From NCBI GenBank assembly GCA_019614645.1, contig JABWDB010000001.1:17835501-17899500 (forward strand): DNA of 64,000 nucleotides. The letters run 5' to 3'. The position numbers were made by a program, and so were the translations under genes. The notes beneath the pieces are model-generated. The model saw nothing but the letters and a program-made list of their open reading frames with translations. It searched no databases and was not told the DNA's origin. The stretch's first letter is position 1, and every line of letters begins with the position of its first letter. The DNA comes from Stratiolaelaps scimitus. Taxonomy: Eukaryota > Arthropoda > Arachnida > Mesostigmata > Laelapidae. Shown here one piece after another: positions 1 to 13,228 of the stretch.

Positions 1-53
1 CACGGATCGGATCGGGGTGGTTACTACTGTTTGGGTATTGTTCCCCAATAATA

Positions 54-1338
54 TTAGGTAGTCCCCAGCAAATTGTCGCGCCTTTCGGATGGCGCACAGC
101 CCGAACTACGCCACACAATGCGTTCATTTTTGGAGTGGGCACGCGGTAGGAACGTGGCTTCCTTTCGAACACTGAGTGGTTTCGATACGATCAGAAAGAT
201 GGACGCTGCAGCAAAAAGTTCAAATTCCCCCAAAAATCAACGGGAAATCATCAAGTTTTTGTTTCTCCAAAAACACCCTCCAGCTGAAATCCATCGACAA
301 TTAGTGAACGCGTACGGCAGGTCTGCCTTATGCCTGCGAACGGTGCAACGTTGGTGAGAGCAATTTAACAGTGGAGATATGGACACCGATGACCATCGAT
401 GTGGGGACCAGCAATCAGGTGCGACAAGGGACGAACGGATTGACATAATCAAGGCAGCTTTTGAGCAAACTAGAGCTTGGTCCATGAGGTCTTTGTCGGC
501 TGAAACTGGGATTCCTCGGGTGACATGTCATAAAATTGTCACCAATGTACTGAAGATGAAGAAAATCAATGCAAAATGGGTTCCCCATATACTGACTGCT
601 GAGCAGATGAAAATGCGTGTGGAGTGTTCGACATCTAATTTGAATACTTATACGCAACAAACCAGTCGCTTAGAGCACACCGTGTCGATAGACGAGACAT
701 GGGTTAGCCTGCATAGACCCCCTGAGAAGGACCAAGCAAAACAGTGGCTCCGACAAGGTGAAGTGGCGGCGTCTGTGGCAGTGCCAGATAGATTCGGACG
801 AAAGGTGTTGATGATACTCGCTCTGGATATCAAGGGTGTTTGCTATTACGAAATATTAGCGGCAAACGAAAAACTCAATGCTCCCCGATATCTCGGCTTC
901 TTGAAAGGATTGATGAACAAATGGCGTGGGGATCGACAGCACCGAGTGTGGTTACTCGGCGACAACGCAAGACCTCACCGCACTGCTGAAATTACGACCT
1001 GGAGTGAGGGGAACAATATTGAGCGATGGCATCAACCCCCATATTCTCCTGATTTAAGCCCATGTGATTATGGTTTTTTCCATGCATTAAAAAGGGCAAT
1101 AGGTGGGGTTCCATATGCAACCGTCGAGTTACTCACAAAAGCAATAGATAACGAAATTATATATGGAAACGCAAATGGTAAATATTTGGCTATTTCAAAA
1201 CTCCCAGAGCGCTGGAATCGGTGTGTCAATAAAGCTGGAGAGTACCTCTAACTCATACCAAAAGATCTTTGTTCTAACTCATTTAGTTCAAAAGTTATTG
1301 GCATTTAAAGAGGCGACAGTTTGCTGGGGACTACCTAA
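54..1338 (+). mobile_element. mariner-family DNA transposon, nearly complete
   Basis: A 1285 bp element bounded by inverted repeats. The left end begins TTAGGTAGTCCCCAGCAAA at 54 and the reverse complement of the right end (1338 downward) begins identically. Over the first 32 bases I count three mismatches. Each end is flanked by TA (52-53 and 1339-1340), the target-site duplication expected of Tc1/mariner insertion. The length matches the usual ~1.3 kb of mariners and the interior carries a mariner transposase in the same orientation. The near-identical ends suggest a fairly recent insertion. The transposase is interrupted by one stop, so this copy is probably non-autonomous. Confidence 0.93.
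199..1251 (+). pseudogene. mariner transposase, one in-frame stop (DD34D)
   Basis: Reading from ATG at 199, the frame runs about 350 codons to TAA at 1249-1251 and is broken only by TGA at 355-357, after the motif TVQRW in the N-terminal DNA-binding part. The frame continues directly after the stop, so no frameshift is needed. Mariner hallmarks follow: WVPHIL, then SIDETW (first catalytic Asp), GDNARPH (second Asp) and SPDLSPCDYGFF (third Asp). Exactly 34 residues separate the last two Asp, the DD34D spacing that defines mariners as opposed to Tc1 (DD34E). The GDNARPH motif has Gly where many mariners have His. The enzyme would excise and reinsert the element at TA sites. Without stop readthrough it is inactive. 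Confidence 0.92.
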
Positions 1339-1340
1339 TA

Positions 1341-4300
1341 GATGATACGAATCCAACTCGCGGTGATCGTTTAAACTTGAACAGTGGTGGTGACATCATT
1401 ATTTGCATTGCATGAAGCCTGGCCATTAAGTTCGTTTCCTGGAAAGAAGTGATATATCATATTAGCGAATCATCCGCATAGAGATTATTAGCGCGATTGG
1501 AGTTAACGAGATGACCCTAGTATTTCTTCTTGTGACAACCACACGACGATTAATGAAGTCAGATAGGGCAGTCCCTCTTCCGTTGTATTTGGTACGTGAT
1601 ACATTCATTACGTACGAATGCGACATGTGTTCAACCAGTGCAAAACGTTCTCGATGTCACTCTTTTGTCGTACGTTAATCCCAAGCAATGGCTGATCAGT
1701 GAATAGGAGTTGATCTTGACGCTCGTCCTTGAGATCAGCGCTTATCAATTGGCGAGAGCGAGGCCAGGTATCCCGCGGAGAAAACCACTTAACTTTGCTA
1801 AAAATCGGGCAGGCACACACAGTGCAACCGGAATCGACGATAAAGAGAACAGTAATGCCTCAGAGTACATTGATAGGTGTACTGTGCTGAGCTATGTTTC
1901 GTCAGCGTGAATACGAATGGCGTCCTTCACTTTGCGCGATATAAGCTGTGTCTGTATAGTAGTAAATTATATGTAATAGACAACGATATGTACGGTCGAT
2001 CTGTGTATAGACCCATGTGAGGTTGTAGATTGACGGGACTTTTGTCATCTGCATGATCTAGTTTCATAATGGTTCCGTTAGTTGGACGAGAGAATTTATT
2101 GAGTTGATTTTTGACGCATGGAGCGACTTGTCTCAACTAATTACTAAAACAATTTCAGAAACGTAAATGTTAAAAGAATCAATTAGTCGTTGGAACGTCA
2201 GTTGCTTGATGCTATAATGAGTAATTCATTAGTTCAAAGTAACATTATGATGATAGAAATTGAGGGCTTGCTTCTTTGTTGTGTATACTTCATTAAAATA
2301 GCGAATGTTATGAACACTCACTGAATTAATTGACGTCGCGCATCAATGTTTTTTATTTGATTTAGCATCGCTTGTATTTTTTTAAAATAGACTGTGTAAT
2401 TATTTATAAAATTTTATTGAATTTACCAGTGTCCCCCGTATCGGCTTCGAGAATGAATGATGCTAGATTTCGACAATTTAATCCACATTTACCTAGGGTA
2501 AGTACGAATGACCTAAATTAAAATCGTTCACAGAAAATTTTACAAATAACCGCATGCATAACCCACACGGAAACTGTGAACCAGTTCCATTCATCAGCTT
2601 GTCACGGTGACCCCTATTAACATTCGATAAACAATTGAGTTCATGGCTTAAACAACGAAAAACAATTCAGTTGTTATCCACCATAGCCTACCGGAATAGT
2701 GTGATGTGGGGTGACAGAAGCTATTATATTGTCCATCTACGGTTATCGAGTTCGCCGAAGAGCCGTATGCTGCAGTGCTGTCTACCTAATGATCGACGTC
2801 TGCGAATATCGTTTGTTGTCGCTTAGCCTACGAAGACGGGCGAGTATTCAAGCAAGTCAGCGGCTAGAAGGCCAAAGAGGGCGATATATTACCAATGGAG
2901 ACACACACACAAAAAAAGCGAGGAGTCGATGAAGTCGATGAAAACGGTCAAACAAATCGGATCGTGCAAATATCGCCGAACAGCCAAAGGCGATTCGGGC
3001 GTAGTTAGCGCTGAGCGGGGCCGGTCAGCCAGCAACGAGTTCATGAGTGGCACTTCAGTGCTTCTTCTCGCTGTTCTGAGGGACAGGGCTGGCAGATTCA
3101 GCCGTCGCTTCAGCCGGTGGCACCTCGCAGGTCAGTCGCCCTCAATGAACTTACTATCACGAGTAGCATCTGCCTATTGTGGATCTGAATGCGATTACCT
3201 TCAACGCTCTTCGATAGGGTGAAGCGGTTGCGCTATATCGTCCCATTGTTGCTAGGCCCTGAAGATCGAACACAATTCACAGGGAAAGAAGAAGAACTAA
3301 TTGAACAGGAAAATTATATCCTAAATCTCGGTTATTGGTATTTTTCCATAAAACGTATGATTATCTCTCTATCCTTTTTTGTTTTTGAAATATCGCCTCA
3401 TTTGCAGGACGAGACACTACAAATCGATTACGATCCTTCATTTACCCTATTCGGTAATTATCATTGTCTTCTTCTTCTCACAGCCGACACAATGTGCACG
3501 TTCTATGATATATTGAACGGCGAAGACACGAGATGCACGGATGCCCTCACATGAGAACGTTGAATTCATAATCATCACAGACTCAACCTGCTCGAGTATC
3601 GCGGCTAAAAATACGCCCGCACGATTCTGTCCGTGGGCCATTCGTGTCACACCTCTAAAAGTCAATCGTCTTCCGAAGATTTGAAATTTATGGGCTGCTT
3701 TCTTTCTACGCGATGTGAAAGTAAACATATTGCGCTGCCAATTCAGCCACGGTCATCCTCAGTGATTTGGATAAAATATCCTCACTTGGGTCGATGGCGA
3801 CCAGGGGGGGTTCTGACCTTCGCGGACGTCCGGCCCACGATCCCTGCAAGTGACGATCGTGGTCTAATGACGCACGCCTCAATCTGCCATGACCCACCTT
3901 TCACGTATGTACATATCAATGAATGGATGAATGAATGGACGTCACGGGGAGTGCAATCGTGCCTCACGTTCGAAGCTCGAACGACGAACCTGAGGAGGCC
4001 ATGACCAAAAGGACGACTTGGTTTTTGCTTTGTATTCGTTAGAAGGCAAACTTTTGCATGAATAGGGTTGTAAAATATAAATACCTCTTTTTAAACGAAT
4101 TGTTCTCATCAAAATTAATTAGAGCTACAGATTTCAGATTACTCCGAGTCGAATCACTGAATATGTTTTGTACAGCAGCTCTCAGCGATGGAGGAACGTT
4201 GCTTTGCCCTCGGATAAAAGGAAGCTTTATTATTGATCAATTTGAAGTAGAGAATATCTGTACCATTACACTATTATCATTGCGCCAATGGTACATGCAT

Positions 4301-5178
4301 ATAAATATCATTGCAAGGTCGGCCCGTAAGTAGAAGTTGAGTTCCATTCGATTACCACGGGCGGTGTATATTTGAATATTTAGGATAATATCTTTCGTTT
4401 AGGGCTTAACATTTCACAATGCATTACCTAATTAAACATTTGAATTTTATTTCTGACCAACCACAAGTGTCTGCTATGTGACGCTTTCGAGTGCAATCGT
4501 AATCCAAACAGTCAACGTTTGCCGAACGGTTACAGAATGAGCAGATCTTCACACTGCACCACGACGTGGTTAGGCGACCAGGACTAGTTATAGTCAAGTA
4601 GTGATTATCGAAAGACACCAAGGTTCACCATTGCAGGTGTATCAGCACTAAGATGAGCGGTCAAAACAGGAGTTCTGCACAACGAGCGCCACATGACACC
4701 ATGACGAAGACAGCTTTACAGCAAGCGTCACCAGCCCTTTGTCGGCCAGTCGCTGGAAGAGTCGCAACCGGCCGTCGGAGTTCGGCTACTGCCTGGGCGC
4801 GTGCCAGCGGGGGGTCGCGGAAGACACCTACAACTTAGCGCAGCTATTATCGCTTAAAGTTACTCGAATAATTCGCAGAAAAGTTCTCGCCTTTTGACGA
4901 AACGGGAAAAACCTGAGTACGCTCAAAATCCTTTATACGCCTAGAGATCGGACTAGACCGTCGCGCCGCTTGAACGTTTCGTATGTGGCCTAGGGATTGG
5001 CAGTCGTGTCAATCCTTTGGATTCATGGAACCACCCCTTCGAACTCAATAGGGCAGTGGAGAGTGTTGGTGATGTCGAGTTGGACAGAAAGACTAGTGCT
5101 AACGGAGTATCCAGTATCGAACTCGTTCGCAACCATTTCAGATGACGCTATCATCGAGATTTATTATAAGTGCTTTAC
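1341..5178. other. intergenic, no supported gene
   Basis: Only short open frames without splice-consistent continuation or recognisable motifs. A GC-richer patch at about 4650-4860 has a 61-codon ATG frame (4653-4838) and an overlapping frame without a start. Neither resembles a known family. Confidence 0.6.
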
Positions 5179-5455
5179 CTAGAATTGCTAACAGCTCATC
5201 CGTACGGACCTCCGCAAACAGTAAACGCATTTCCCTAGTAGTCCCATTTCCCAGCGCCGCCTTGGAGAAATACAAGCGAATCCTCTCGTACTCCGTATCC
5301 CATGCATCCCATGGATCAAGCATTTGATTTTGTCGAGTCGACGGACTCACATGAGATGGACTGAGTTTATTATTATTATTATTAGGTGCGACGGATTCGA
5401 AGGGTCGGATTGACTCAAGCTCGCGGGACGCAACAACGTTTGATGCTCGGCTGAT
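5179..5455 (-). CDS. possible internal coding exon, unknown protein
   Basis: On the minus strand a frame is open from just after a stop at 5456-5458 down to 5138. A plausible donor (CTAG then GTAAAG) would end the exon at 5179. The predicted peptide has a five-Asn run encoded by AAT repeats, followed by a well-mixed stretch including DPWDAWDTEYERIRLYFSKA and LLFAEVRTDELLAIL, which looks like real protein rather than low-complexity shadow. I found no start codon, no partner exon with certain phase and no known family. The upstream boundary is uncertain and lies somewhere at or below 5455. It could also be a fragment of a decayed gene. Confidence 0.3.
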
Positions 5456-8400
5456 TCACAGCCCCACCCACAGGACAGAGAGGAGACACCGCGTCGGGCC
5501 GAGTTGTTGCGGTCATCGCCACTTTGAGTGGGCCCGCCAGAGGAGGCGGTTTATTTAAGGGGTCGAGCAAGCAGCGGCCTAAGATAGGGTTAAGGTGACG
5601 AACAACGAGCTAGCAGTCGTTGATCGCTGATAGTTAGTTAGACAACAGTTCTGCGAATGTTCTCACCTTATGGTTATTCGATATCATCACGATGTGGTCC
5701 GCAGACCAGCAAGACTGTCCGTACGACTGACCTTTATCTGAGTGTCGGACGGGGAGCCCACCGCTCCTAAGGTTGAAGAGAGTACATCCACAATCAAGAT
5801 TTTCATAACACATTAAGATTACCTAATTGTTGCTCTCAATCAGGCACCTGTTCACGTGAGGGACAACCTTCACCTTGACTGAGAAGATGCTAATACGCCT
5901 TAACTATATAGCATGCCGTAAGTGAATCGACCGTTACACGCGCCCGTAGTCAGCAGGAGATCGTCATTCTCCAAGAAACACTCTTAACCAATATACAAAT
6001 CAATGCACAGTTGTTATGTAGCGCTAAGGTTTCACTAATCTAAAAAAGGAAGAGGCATTCTTAGTCGTGCGAGTCGATATCGAACAACTCAACTCCGCAG
6101 ATGAATGTTCAAGTTGCTGTCTCGTGTGACGATTTCCGACGTATTCATTAACATATGATTCATACCATGTACATGCGTATTACTACAATGGATGTAAGAG
6201 TACATTTCATTTTAGCCTGTTCTAAAAGCGACTTGGACCATCCCTTCGAGCACTGTCGCTATCAGCGTGCCATTATCTCGTGAACGTTTGAAGATGGCCG
6301 CTCGCGAGTGTTGCTCATATTTAGTTTATTGATATTATGTTATTGTTATTTTAATCAGCTGAGCGAGACTCGCAGCGGTCAGTCGAATCAGTCGCATGCG
6401 TGGCCATATCTTGAAGGACGGAAGGACTCAAGGCAGAAAGGAAGTCCGTCAGCGAGCCAGTGCCGCTTGTCAGCCAGACGATCCCGAGCAAAGCGCCGGG
6501 GAAATGCTGCTGGACGTGTACAAATGATAATAAATTCGAACAGTAGCTATGTACACCTACAAATAACTATGGGCTACGGTTATTCAGACACACAGAGAGA
6601 GAGAGGGAGGGGGGGGTGATGGGGAGAAAGAGATCGCCTAGGCCAGACATCGTCAAGGAAAGGTCTGCTAACTAGCGTTTGCTCGCGGGCCATCTTTGGC
6701 GAACAGAATCTGATGGCAGATTGTGTCCGGCGGCACGTTCCGTTCCGAAAATTGACACCTCCTTCTTATGATCATCACACCTCTATCCCGACAAACCTCA
6801 AACAAAGACCGCGAGTGCGCATCGACAGATGACCGACCAAACGATCCTCTCCCCAAACCTCCTAGCGCGAAATAGCCGTCTACTTGTATCCCTCAGTCTC
6901 TTCCACATTCAGTAGCAGCAGTAGTAGTAGTAGCTACTAGAATACTGGTGACGTTAACAACAACGAGTACGAATCAGCTACCGACTCCTCACCTTCTGTC
7001 TGGGCTGGCGGGCCGTCCGTTCGTCCGTCCGTCCGCTCGTCAATGGAATGAAACCACTCTTCGAAGAGTAGACAAGAGTAGAGATGTGTAAGATATACAT
7101 ATATATATATATATACACGTACCTGAAGTGGTAGGTTGGAAACTGTATGTCTGTGTGGATGATATACAAACATTAATATATCTTTGTACTTGTATACAGC
7201 ATACCAACGATGATTTCTCTATCCTCTTGGGCTTTGTCCACTGTTAAGCAAACGCGGCTTCTCGAATCGCAACGAGAATAACGGAAGATCGATGCTTATA
7301 TAATAAGTATGCTTATATACAACGAATTATAGCGTGCTGTAGCCTGAATCACCACTGAGACAGCAGCCTTATTGCTGATCCCATAGAAAACCAAACACCC
7401 GGAGCCAATCTACCTGTGTCTCCTCTACTCGGAAGATGCACCACGAGACGGTAATAGAAGCATAGTTGTCTGTTTAAGACAAATGAATAGTTGTTATTCT
7501 CGTTAGTGTTACCCGAAAAGTATTATCATGACCTTGTTGGTTGTTCAAACGATCGAACACGAACACTGCTCACTCGCATTTTGTCTCGACTGTTTAACAC
7601 GTCGGGTCTTGACGACCTGAGCAGGATGGAGGCAGCCGGACTTCCGAGCGTGCCACTGTACGAATCTATCTAACCGCCACCCGCCACTGGACAGCTACAG
7701 CAGCAAATAAAGCCAGCAGCAATTAACGCGACCTAAACCGCATCGGACTGCCGACACATCCTATGCTTTGAACATTTCAACGTAGTCCTCAGTGGGGTTG
7801 CATAGGAGAACTGCTTCTAGAAATGCTGTAGTGTTAGATATGGCGTACATTATAAGGCTCCCTTGTACGATGTGGGGACCAATTAATAAGCTGGCTAAAC
7901 GGCCAAACTGAGTGAATGAGCATGTATAAAAGGAGAGCATGGCCACGCTATTTGGGGGGAGAGAGGCTACTTGTTGCTGTTGTTGTTGTTGTTGTATGAT
8001 TTCCTGTCCGATAAGATGGGCATGGAAGCCTGAGCGGAAGAACTCGAGGTACCAGTGTTGAGATTCTGATACAAGGCGAGCAAGCCAAACGGTGTTTAAT
8101 AGCTAGAAGTTATTGTATATTAGAATTGTATTATATATATAAATAACAGTTTTGTGAGTTGTAGAATACCAAAGCACTCGCGCCAACCGTTAGACTTGTA
8201 AGAGATTTTTCAAATGACTGCTCAAACGGCACGAGCTGCATCTTTTGCTTCAGAAATTGACTATATTCTAGCCCGATTGTCTTCTCATTTGCGGACCGTC
8301 TGCGACGCAAGCAGAAGCTGAATGGCTCCCCGCTTCCCGATTGTTCGCAACCCAAGCAAACAGGACAAACTCAAATTATATATACGACTCAAGGCACAGA

Positions 8401-9569
8401 AGTACGATAGAAGTCAACGGTTGGCCTCTGCGTCCTTTCGCTGAAGGCTCCTATCAAGATTCTACATATGCTTCCGAGGCATTCCTCTAGCGTGTTGTTG
8501 TGACACGTCGCCAATCTCAAGCGCAATTTGCCGCCTTGCTCAAGCAGGATAACAAATGGGCGCCCATATCGATCATTTGTCGCATATCACAAATGGTTCA
8601 AACACCGGTCACCTCGCTCCTTCGGCACAGAGGAAAAGGACTTCACCCCTATCATCCAGTCGGAATATCCACCTCAACGAGCAGCTATCGACGTCACTGA
8701 GGTTATCTCGTTTCACCCAAGTCATTGGGTGCCCGGGAGCCTTGAGGGGAGGGATTGGGGGGTACATGCTCACCAATCTCGGTCCTGTGCGATTGCAAAA
8801 CAGGACAACAGGTCTGCGGTTGTTAGACGAAGCCGGCAGGGTGCCGACAGAGAGACATACAGACAGATCGATCGACAGGCTTCATCGATGATTTGGCCTG
8901 CTCTGTCCTGCAGTGGTTTCGGCTCTTTCCGTCCGTGGTTTCGTTTTTCGACGGCGGCTGCTGTTGCTGCGGGGCCTTTGAGTGTTTCCGCTGTTGCTGC
9001 CGATGGTCGTCGAGCTCTTGAGTAGGTTAGGCCTTTGTCGGAGGGTATCATTGCGACACCAATATTGGCGACCTCTTCCTTCTCGTGCAGCGGCAGCAGC
9101 AGTAGCAGCAGTAGCAGCACTCCTTGGCGCGTCTAATTCGTCCTGTATTGTCCCTCCAATCGGTCTCATTGTGACCGGCGGCATTGTAGCATTGTAATCC
9201 ATTCATTGCGAGCCGTAGAATTGCACTGTTGTACCGCGCGCTGAGGTTGTGTTGTGGCGAGCGACTTGCAGCGAATCGTCGCCTCTCCTCCGCTACGGCC
9301 ACTGTGCTCCTCTGTACAGTCATCGACTCGCGATAGTACCCCATATTCACGGGAGCACCCGCTTGGCTGCTTGCTCGGTCGGCCGGTAGCTAGCTCATTG
9401 GTTCGTCCGTCCGTCCTGTGTTGATGATCTCTAATCTCGTAGGCCGCTCGTAGGGGTCAATTGGCTATTGAAGAGCAACACAACTGGCAGCCACTTAACT
9501 CGAGAAGGAAACACCGCTTGAGCACCCGAACAGAATTCAGAGATATTCACAGTCGAATCGACCACTTAC
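5456..9569. other. intergenic with simple repeats
   Basis: No supported gene. Contains a (GA)n/poly-G patch near 6592-6617, an (AT)n run at about 7099-7115, a (TTG)n run near 7976-7995, and CAG/CTG-type trinucleotide patches at about 8950-9120. The last make long but compositionally biased open frames on both strands. Confidence 0.6.
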
Positions 9570-9676
9570 GATGATGACAATGACTGCGATAGCCACCGCA
9601 GTCGCGGCGGCGGCACCGACCACATCGTAGTCACATAGATACTGCCGCTGGTGGTGTTGTGGCTCTACGATCAGGC
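9570..9676 (-). CDS. possible exon encoding a membrane-spanning segment
   Basis: On the minus strand, an acceptor-like CTGCAG at 9677-9682 and a strong donor (ATC then GTAAGTGG) ending the exon at 9570 bracket 107 nt. These read 35 codons in one frame: a polar start (QHHQRQYLCDYD) followed by about 20 hydrophobic, Ala/Val/Ile-rich residues typical of a transmembrane helix. No initiator Met is in frame and I could not link it to other exons. The plus strand of the same bases also gives a short ATG frame, so composition alone could explain the pattern. Confidence 0.25.
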
Positions 9677-10767
9677 CTGCAGGTTTCGCTGTTGGAGCTA
9701 GAACTCTTTAACTCTTGACGCTTGAAAGTGAGCACAGGATATCGGTAATTAATTAATCACTTGTGCGAGCTGTATTGTTACAAGCTACAGCTTTCAATTG
9801 CCACTAGGAATCGACTAGACTTAACTAAGATTATTATCATCTGTGAGGCCGAAGTGATCGCCAGTAACTGGAGGCGGGTCATCTGCAAGTTGAACGACAG
9901 AATATGCGGCGCAAATGGGATACTTGCGGTTTGCTTGCTGCGATTGCACCTAACGTCTTTCAACAACACAACCTCGACGACTTCCTGTTGTGGAGATGAA
10001 GGTGCCGGCGGCAGCGAACAGGGACTTCACGGCTTCACGAACAGGGACTGAAAACCTAATCGCAAACGGCAAAGATGACCGCGGACGAATTGTTCTCGTT
10101 GTCGGACTATCGCAGTGGTGGTATAGCATTACATCGATTGGCAGCCAAAGTAACAATGATAGGCTCGGGAGGGGTTATCGAAGTGAATTTGTTCGGCCCC
10201 CGTAACCATTTCAAGGCTCCGGAGAACGGTGGTAGCGTTGATAAGGATCAGTCCAATTAGTAGGTGATTGCCAAAGTCACCCGATTTATTTGCCTCATCT
10301 CGACAAAGCGCCCGCAGTGCGCTCGCAGTTTGATGACGATTCCTTTTTTGTGAGAAATTGCGTCGAACCCAGCAGTGAAAGACTGTACATCGGTCTACAT
10401 ATTTTGTTAATCGAGCTCCGAAAGGGTCACTCTGCTCTGGAAACGTTTTAAAATTTCACCAGCGTATACGGCGAGAATACACTTGAATCAAAACAGTTTG
10501 AGCAAAGATGGCTTAAAAAAATTTTATCAGTCGGATTTTGAACCCCGACGACACAATGGTGCCGAAAACAAATTGTTGGAACAAGGCCGCCGCAAGCTGT
10601 GGAGACTACTTCGATCATTATTATAAAACCTAGAGGTACACAACCCGCGTAACTTTCAGAAACAACCTAATATTAAGAGGTTTAAAGCACTTAAATGTTG
10701 TAGAACATCACGGAGCCGTGTATGTCATTTAGCAGAGATTTTCGCATTGTACGATAGCATTTGGGGA

Positions 10768-10790
10768 ATTTAACGATAATCTTATGTTCT

Positions 10791-10828
<38 letters not shown>

Positions 10829-10851
10829 AGAAAATAAGATTATCGTTAAAT
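10768..10851. repeat. palindrome with (TA)n core
   Basis: An inverted repeat. The outer arm ATTTAACGATAATCTTAT at 10768 is matched by its reverse complement ending at 10851, and the arms continue through CTCTTATATA with one mismatch (G/T). A ~34 bp TA run forms the centre. The whole unit can fold into one long hairpin and resembles a miniature inverted-repeat element whose centre has become a microsatellite. Confidence 0.85.
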
Positions 10852-12369
10852 CATATATACTTATATGCTTATATACATATATATATTTACACTTTAAATA
10901 ATTATGTTCAGGCCAATGTTGTTGCCCCGTGACACAATTACAGCTACAGTCAATCTCTACAGCAGCAGCAGCAGAGCCAATAACAATAAAATGCCTGTGA
11001 CGTCCTCACCAACGCCCCCTGCTTCACGGCATCACACCACAGACAAACCTCTTCTGCGAAACGTTGGCGAAGTAGCTATTAACCTGTTGAAAGAGCGAGA
11101 GAGAGAGAGAGACGCGAACTCCCAACTTACGCTAATTTCGAGCAGGGTCATTTTCGAGTACAATAACACCTCAATGCTTCGAGCTATTCCCACCCTTCGC
11201 ATGAAGGCGAGAAGGTCACCATACTCTCTCTCTCTCTCTCTCTCCCTTCAGCGATCCTTCATTTTTCACCTTTTCCTTTGGCTTCTGCGTCTTCAATCAC
11301 ACGCAGAAATCGCTGAGAGCGCGAAGGTCTCAAGTTCTCACCAGGTAGCCGCGTCTCTGCCAGCGCGCCGATGTCGCAGAGCTGCGCCGCTGTTGTTGAT
11401 TGTGTAGCCACTATTTGGGCTTTCACTCTCCGAAAATGTTCGTCGGCCTCATACGAACATATATGTGTGTACGCGTGAATAGGTGCGGGTATCGTATGGA
11501 CAATAACGCAACGCGGGTGTCGAGACGTTCATTATTATACATTGATGCTTGCTCATCACTGCCGGCCGCCGTCACGAATTCTGCGTCTATTATCACTTGT
11601 CCCTCCTGCCTACGGCAGATTTGAGGGCGCAGTCGGTCCAGACACGCGGCCGAGAGATGGGATGAGATGGTAGCAGAACCTTAAGACGTCTCAGTCCCCT
11701 TAGACTAGAGGAGTCTTTCGACATGGTAGGTCGTCGGTAGGTTGACCGGTCGGCGTCCCGTAGTACACTGTGTTGCGACCGGCATCCACATCTCGCTGTT
11801 GTGTCGTGCGTCACCCCGCGAAAGCAAACTCCTATCGGTAGTGAGTGTGCTTGCTGTCAATCAATATGTCATCTGGGTAATTTCGTCGACGGTGCTCGAC
11901 TTTCGTTGACTGCTTGGCTACTTTTGGCTACCGCCAACTCTTGCACAGCTCTTGTATGTACCATGCGCGGTGTGTGCTGTCGATCGAAATCGCGTTTCGC
12001 GATTTCGCTAGCAATCACAGTAGTAGTAGCAGCAATCGCCGCCGCCGTCGTCAATCTGCCGAAACTACGATCTGTTCGGCGGTGTGTTCGGAAGGGCACG
12101 CAGCAGAAATCGGATCGACTTCGCCGACTGGATGTGTCGTGGACACCTACCTATCTACCTATTCAGGCAGAAAACGCATCGAGTTCCGCGACAGCCACGC
12201 AGGCAACGGGGGCTGCTGAGTGACATGTAAATTGCCACTTGATGAGGTGCTAACCGGGGGTTAAGTAAACCGTTAAGCAGAAACCTTGTCGTCCGATAGC
12301 TATACTACTACTATTGCTACTAGTATTAAAGGACTGATACAGCAGTTGTGAGCGGTAGCACCAGCAGCA

Positions 12370-12498
12370 ATGATGGGCGCTAGCGAAAACGGACACACGA
12401 AGAAAGGTTCGCACGACGCCGGTGAAGTTTCAGGTAGCCACATGATCGATGCTGCTGCTGCTGCTGCCGCTGAAAGGGGTGACGGAAGTCTGGGTTAA
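12370..12498 (+). CDS. small open frame, possible first coding exon
   Basis: ATG-ATG at 12370 opens a 42-codon frame ending TAA at 12496-12498. It is preceded by CAG-rich sequence of the kind seen in arthropod 5' leaders. The first part is polar (MMGASENGHTKKGSHDAGE), and then a run of Ala encoded by GCT/GCC repeats follows. A possible donor (TCAG then GTAGCC) lies after codon 21, so it may be a first coding exon rather than a complete small protein. No downstream partner exon was identified. Low confidence. Confidence 0.2.
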   Translation: MMGASENGHTKKGSHDAGEVSGSHMIDAAAAAAAERGDGSLG

Positions 12499-13228
12499 CG
12501 CGGTCGAAGAGAGAGAGAAGGAGAGAGACGAGGTGTGGCGTTACCCTTCACTGATTTCCCTAGATGCTAAATCCCATTGAAGAGTGGCAAAGCAGTAAGC
12601 CTGGGCTTGAGGTATCAATTTTCTCAATAATCCACTGAGAGCTTCCTGGATTTGATGTGTCGACCTCGAAGCGCTGCGAAGCGGCATCGGGATGGCGTAG
12701 GCAAAAACGGATGAGAGAAGACTGTCGTGAATAGCGAGCTGCTCTATCGCTGATCACTTCGTCCCGTGGACACTGGTATGTTCTGGAAAATGTTTGTGGC
12801 AGCCAAAGTATGGGCTTACTATATTTGTTACATATTAGAGAAGTTTTCGTTCATGCAGCGATACCCACCAACGGCAAACTGTTACTGACAAAAGTTAATT
12901 CTCTCATAAAGACTGCACTCAATGTCAATACGTTGTCCTTCCTGCTAGGTTTCTTAAGTCTTGTCCGCCAGATGATTCTCCTCCATCAGATGCTGCTGTG
13001 AGATAGCAATATTTTTTATTTTAACTATTATAATATGCTTGTATGTGTGACTGCTCCTTCCTGGGGACAGCTATCCTCTTCAAGTAATCGCGCAATATGT
13101 GGAGCATTATTAGGTACCCGGTTGCTTAGCTGTTAGCTACATTTAAAGAACACACTGTACCCCCCACTGAGACAGGACCTCTCCTTGAGCAAGCGCCTGC
13201 CTGAGTTGTCGGTATGGTCTAAATTAAA

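Noticed and set aside
11801..12223. 140-codon plus-strand frame with an Ala/Val hydrophobic stretch
   Set aside because: It begins at GTG, overlaps equally open frames on both strands and has biased composition, so I treat it as non-coding.
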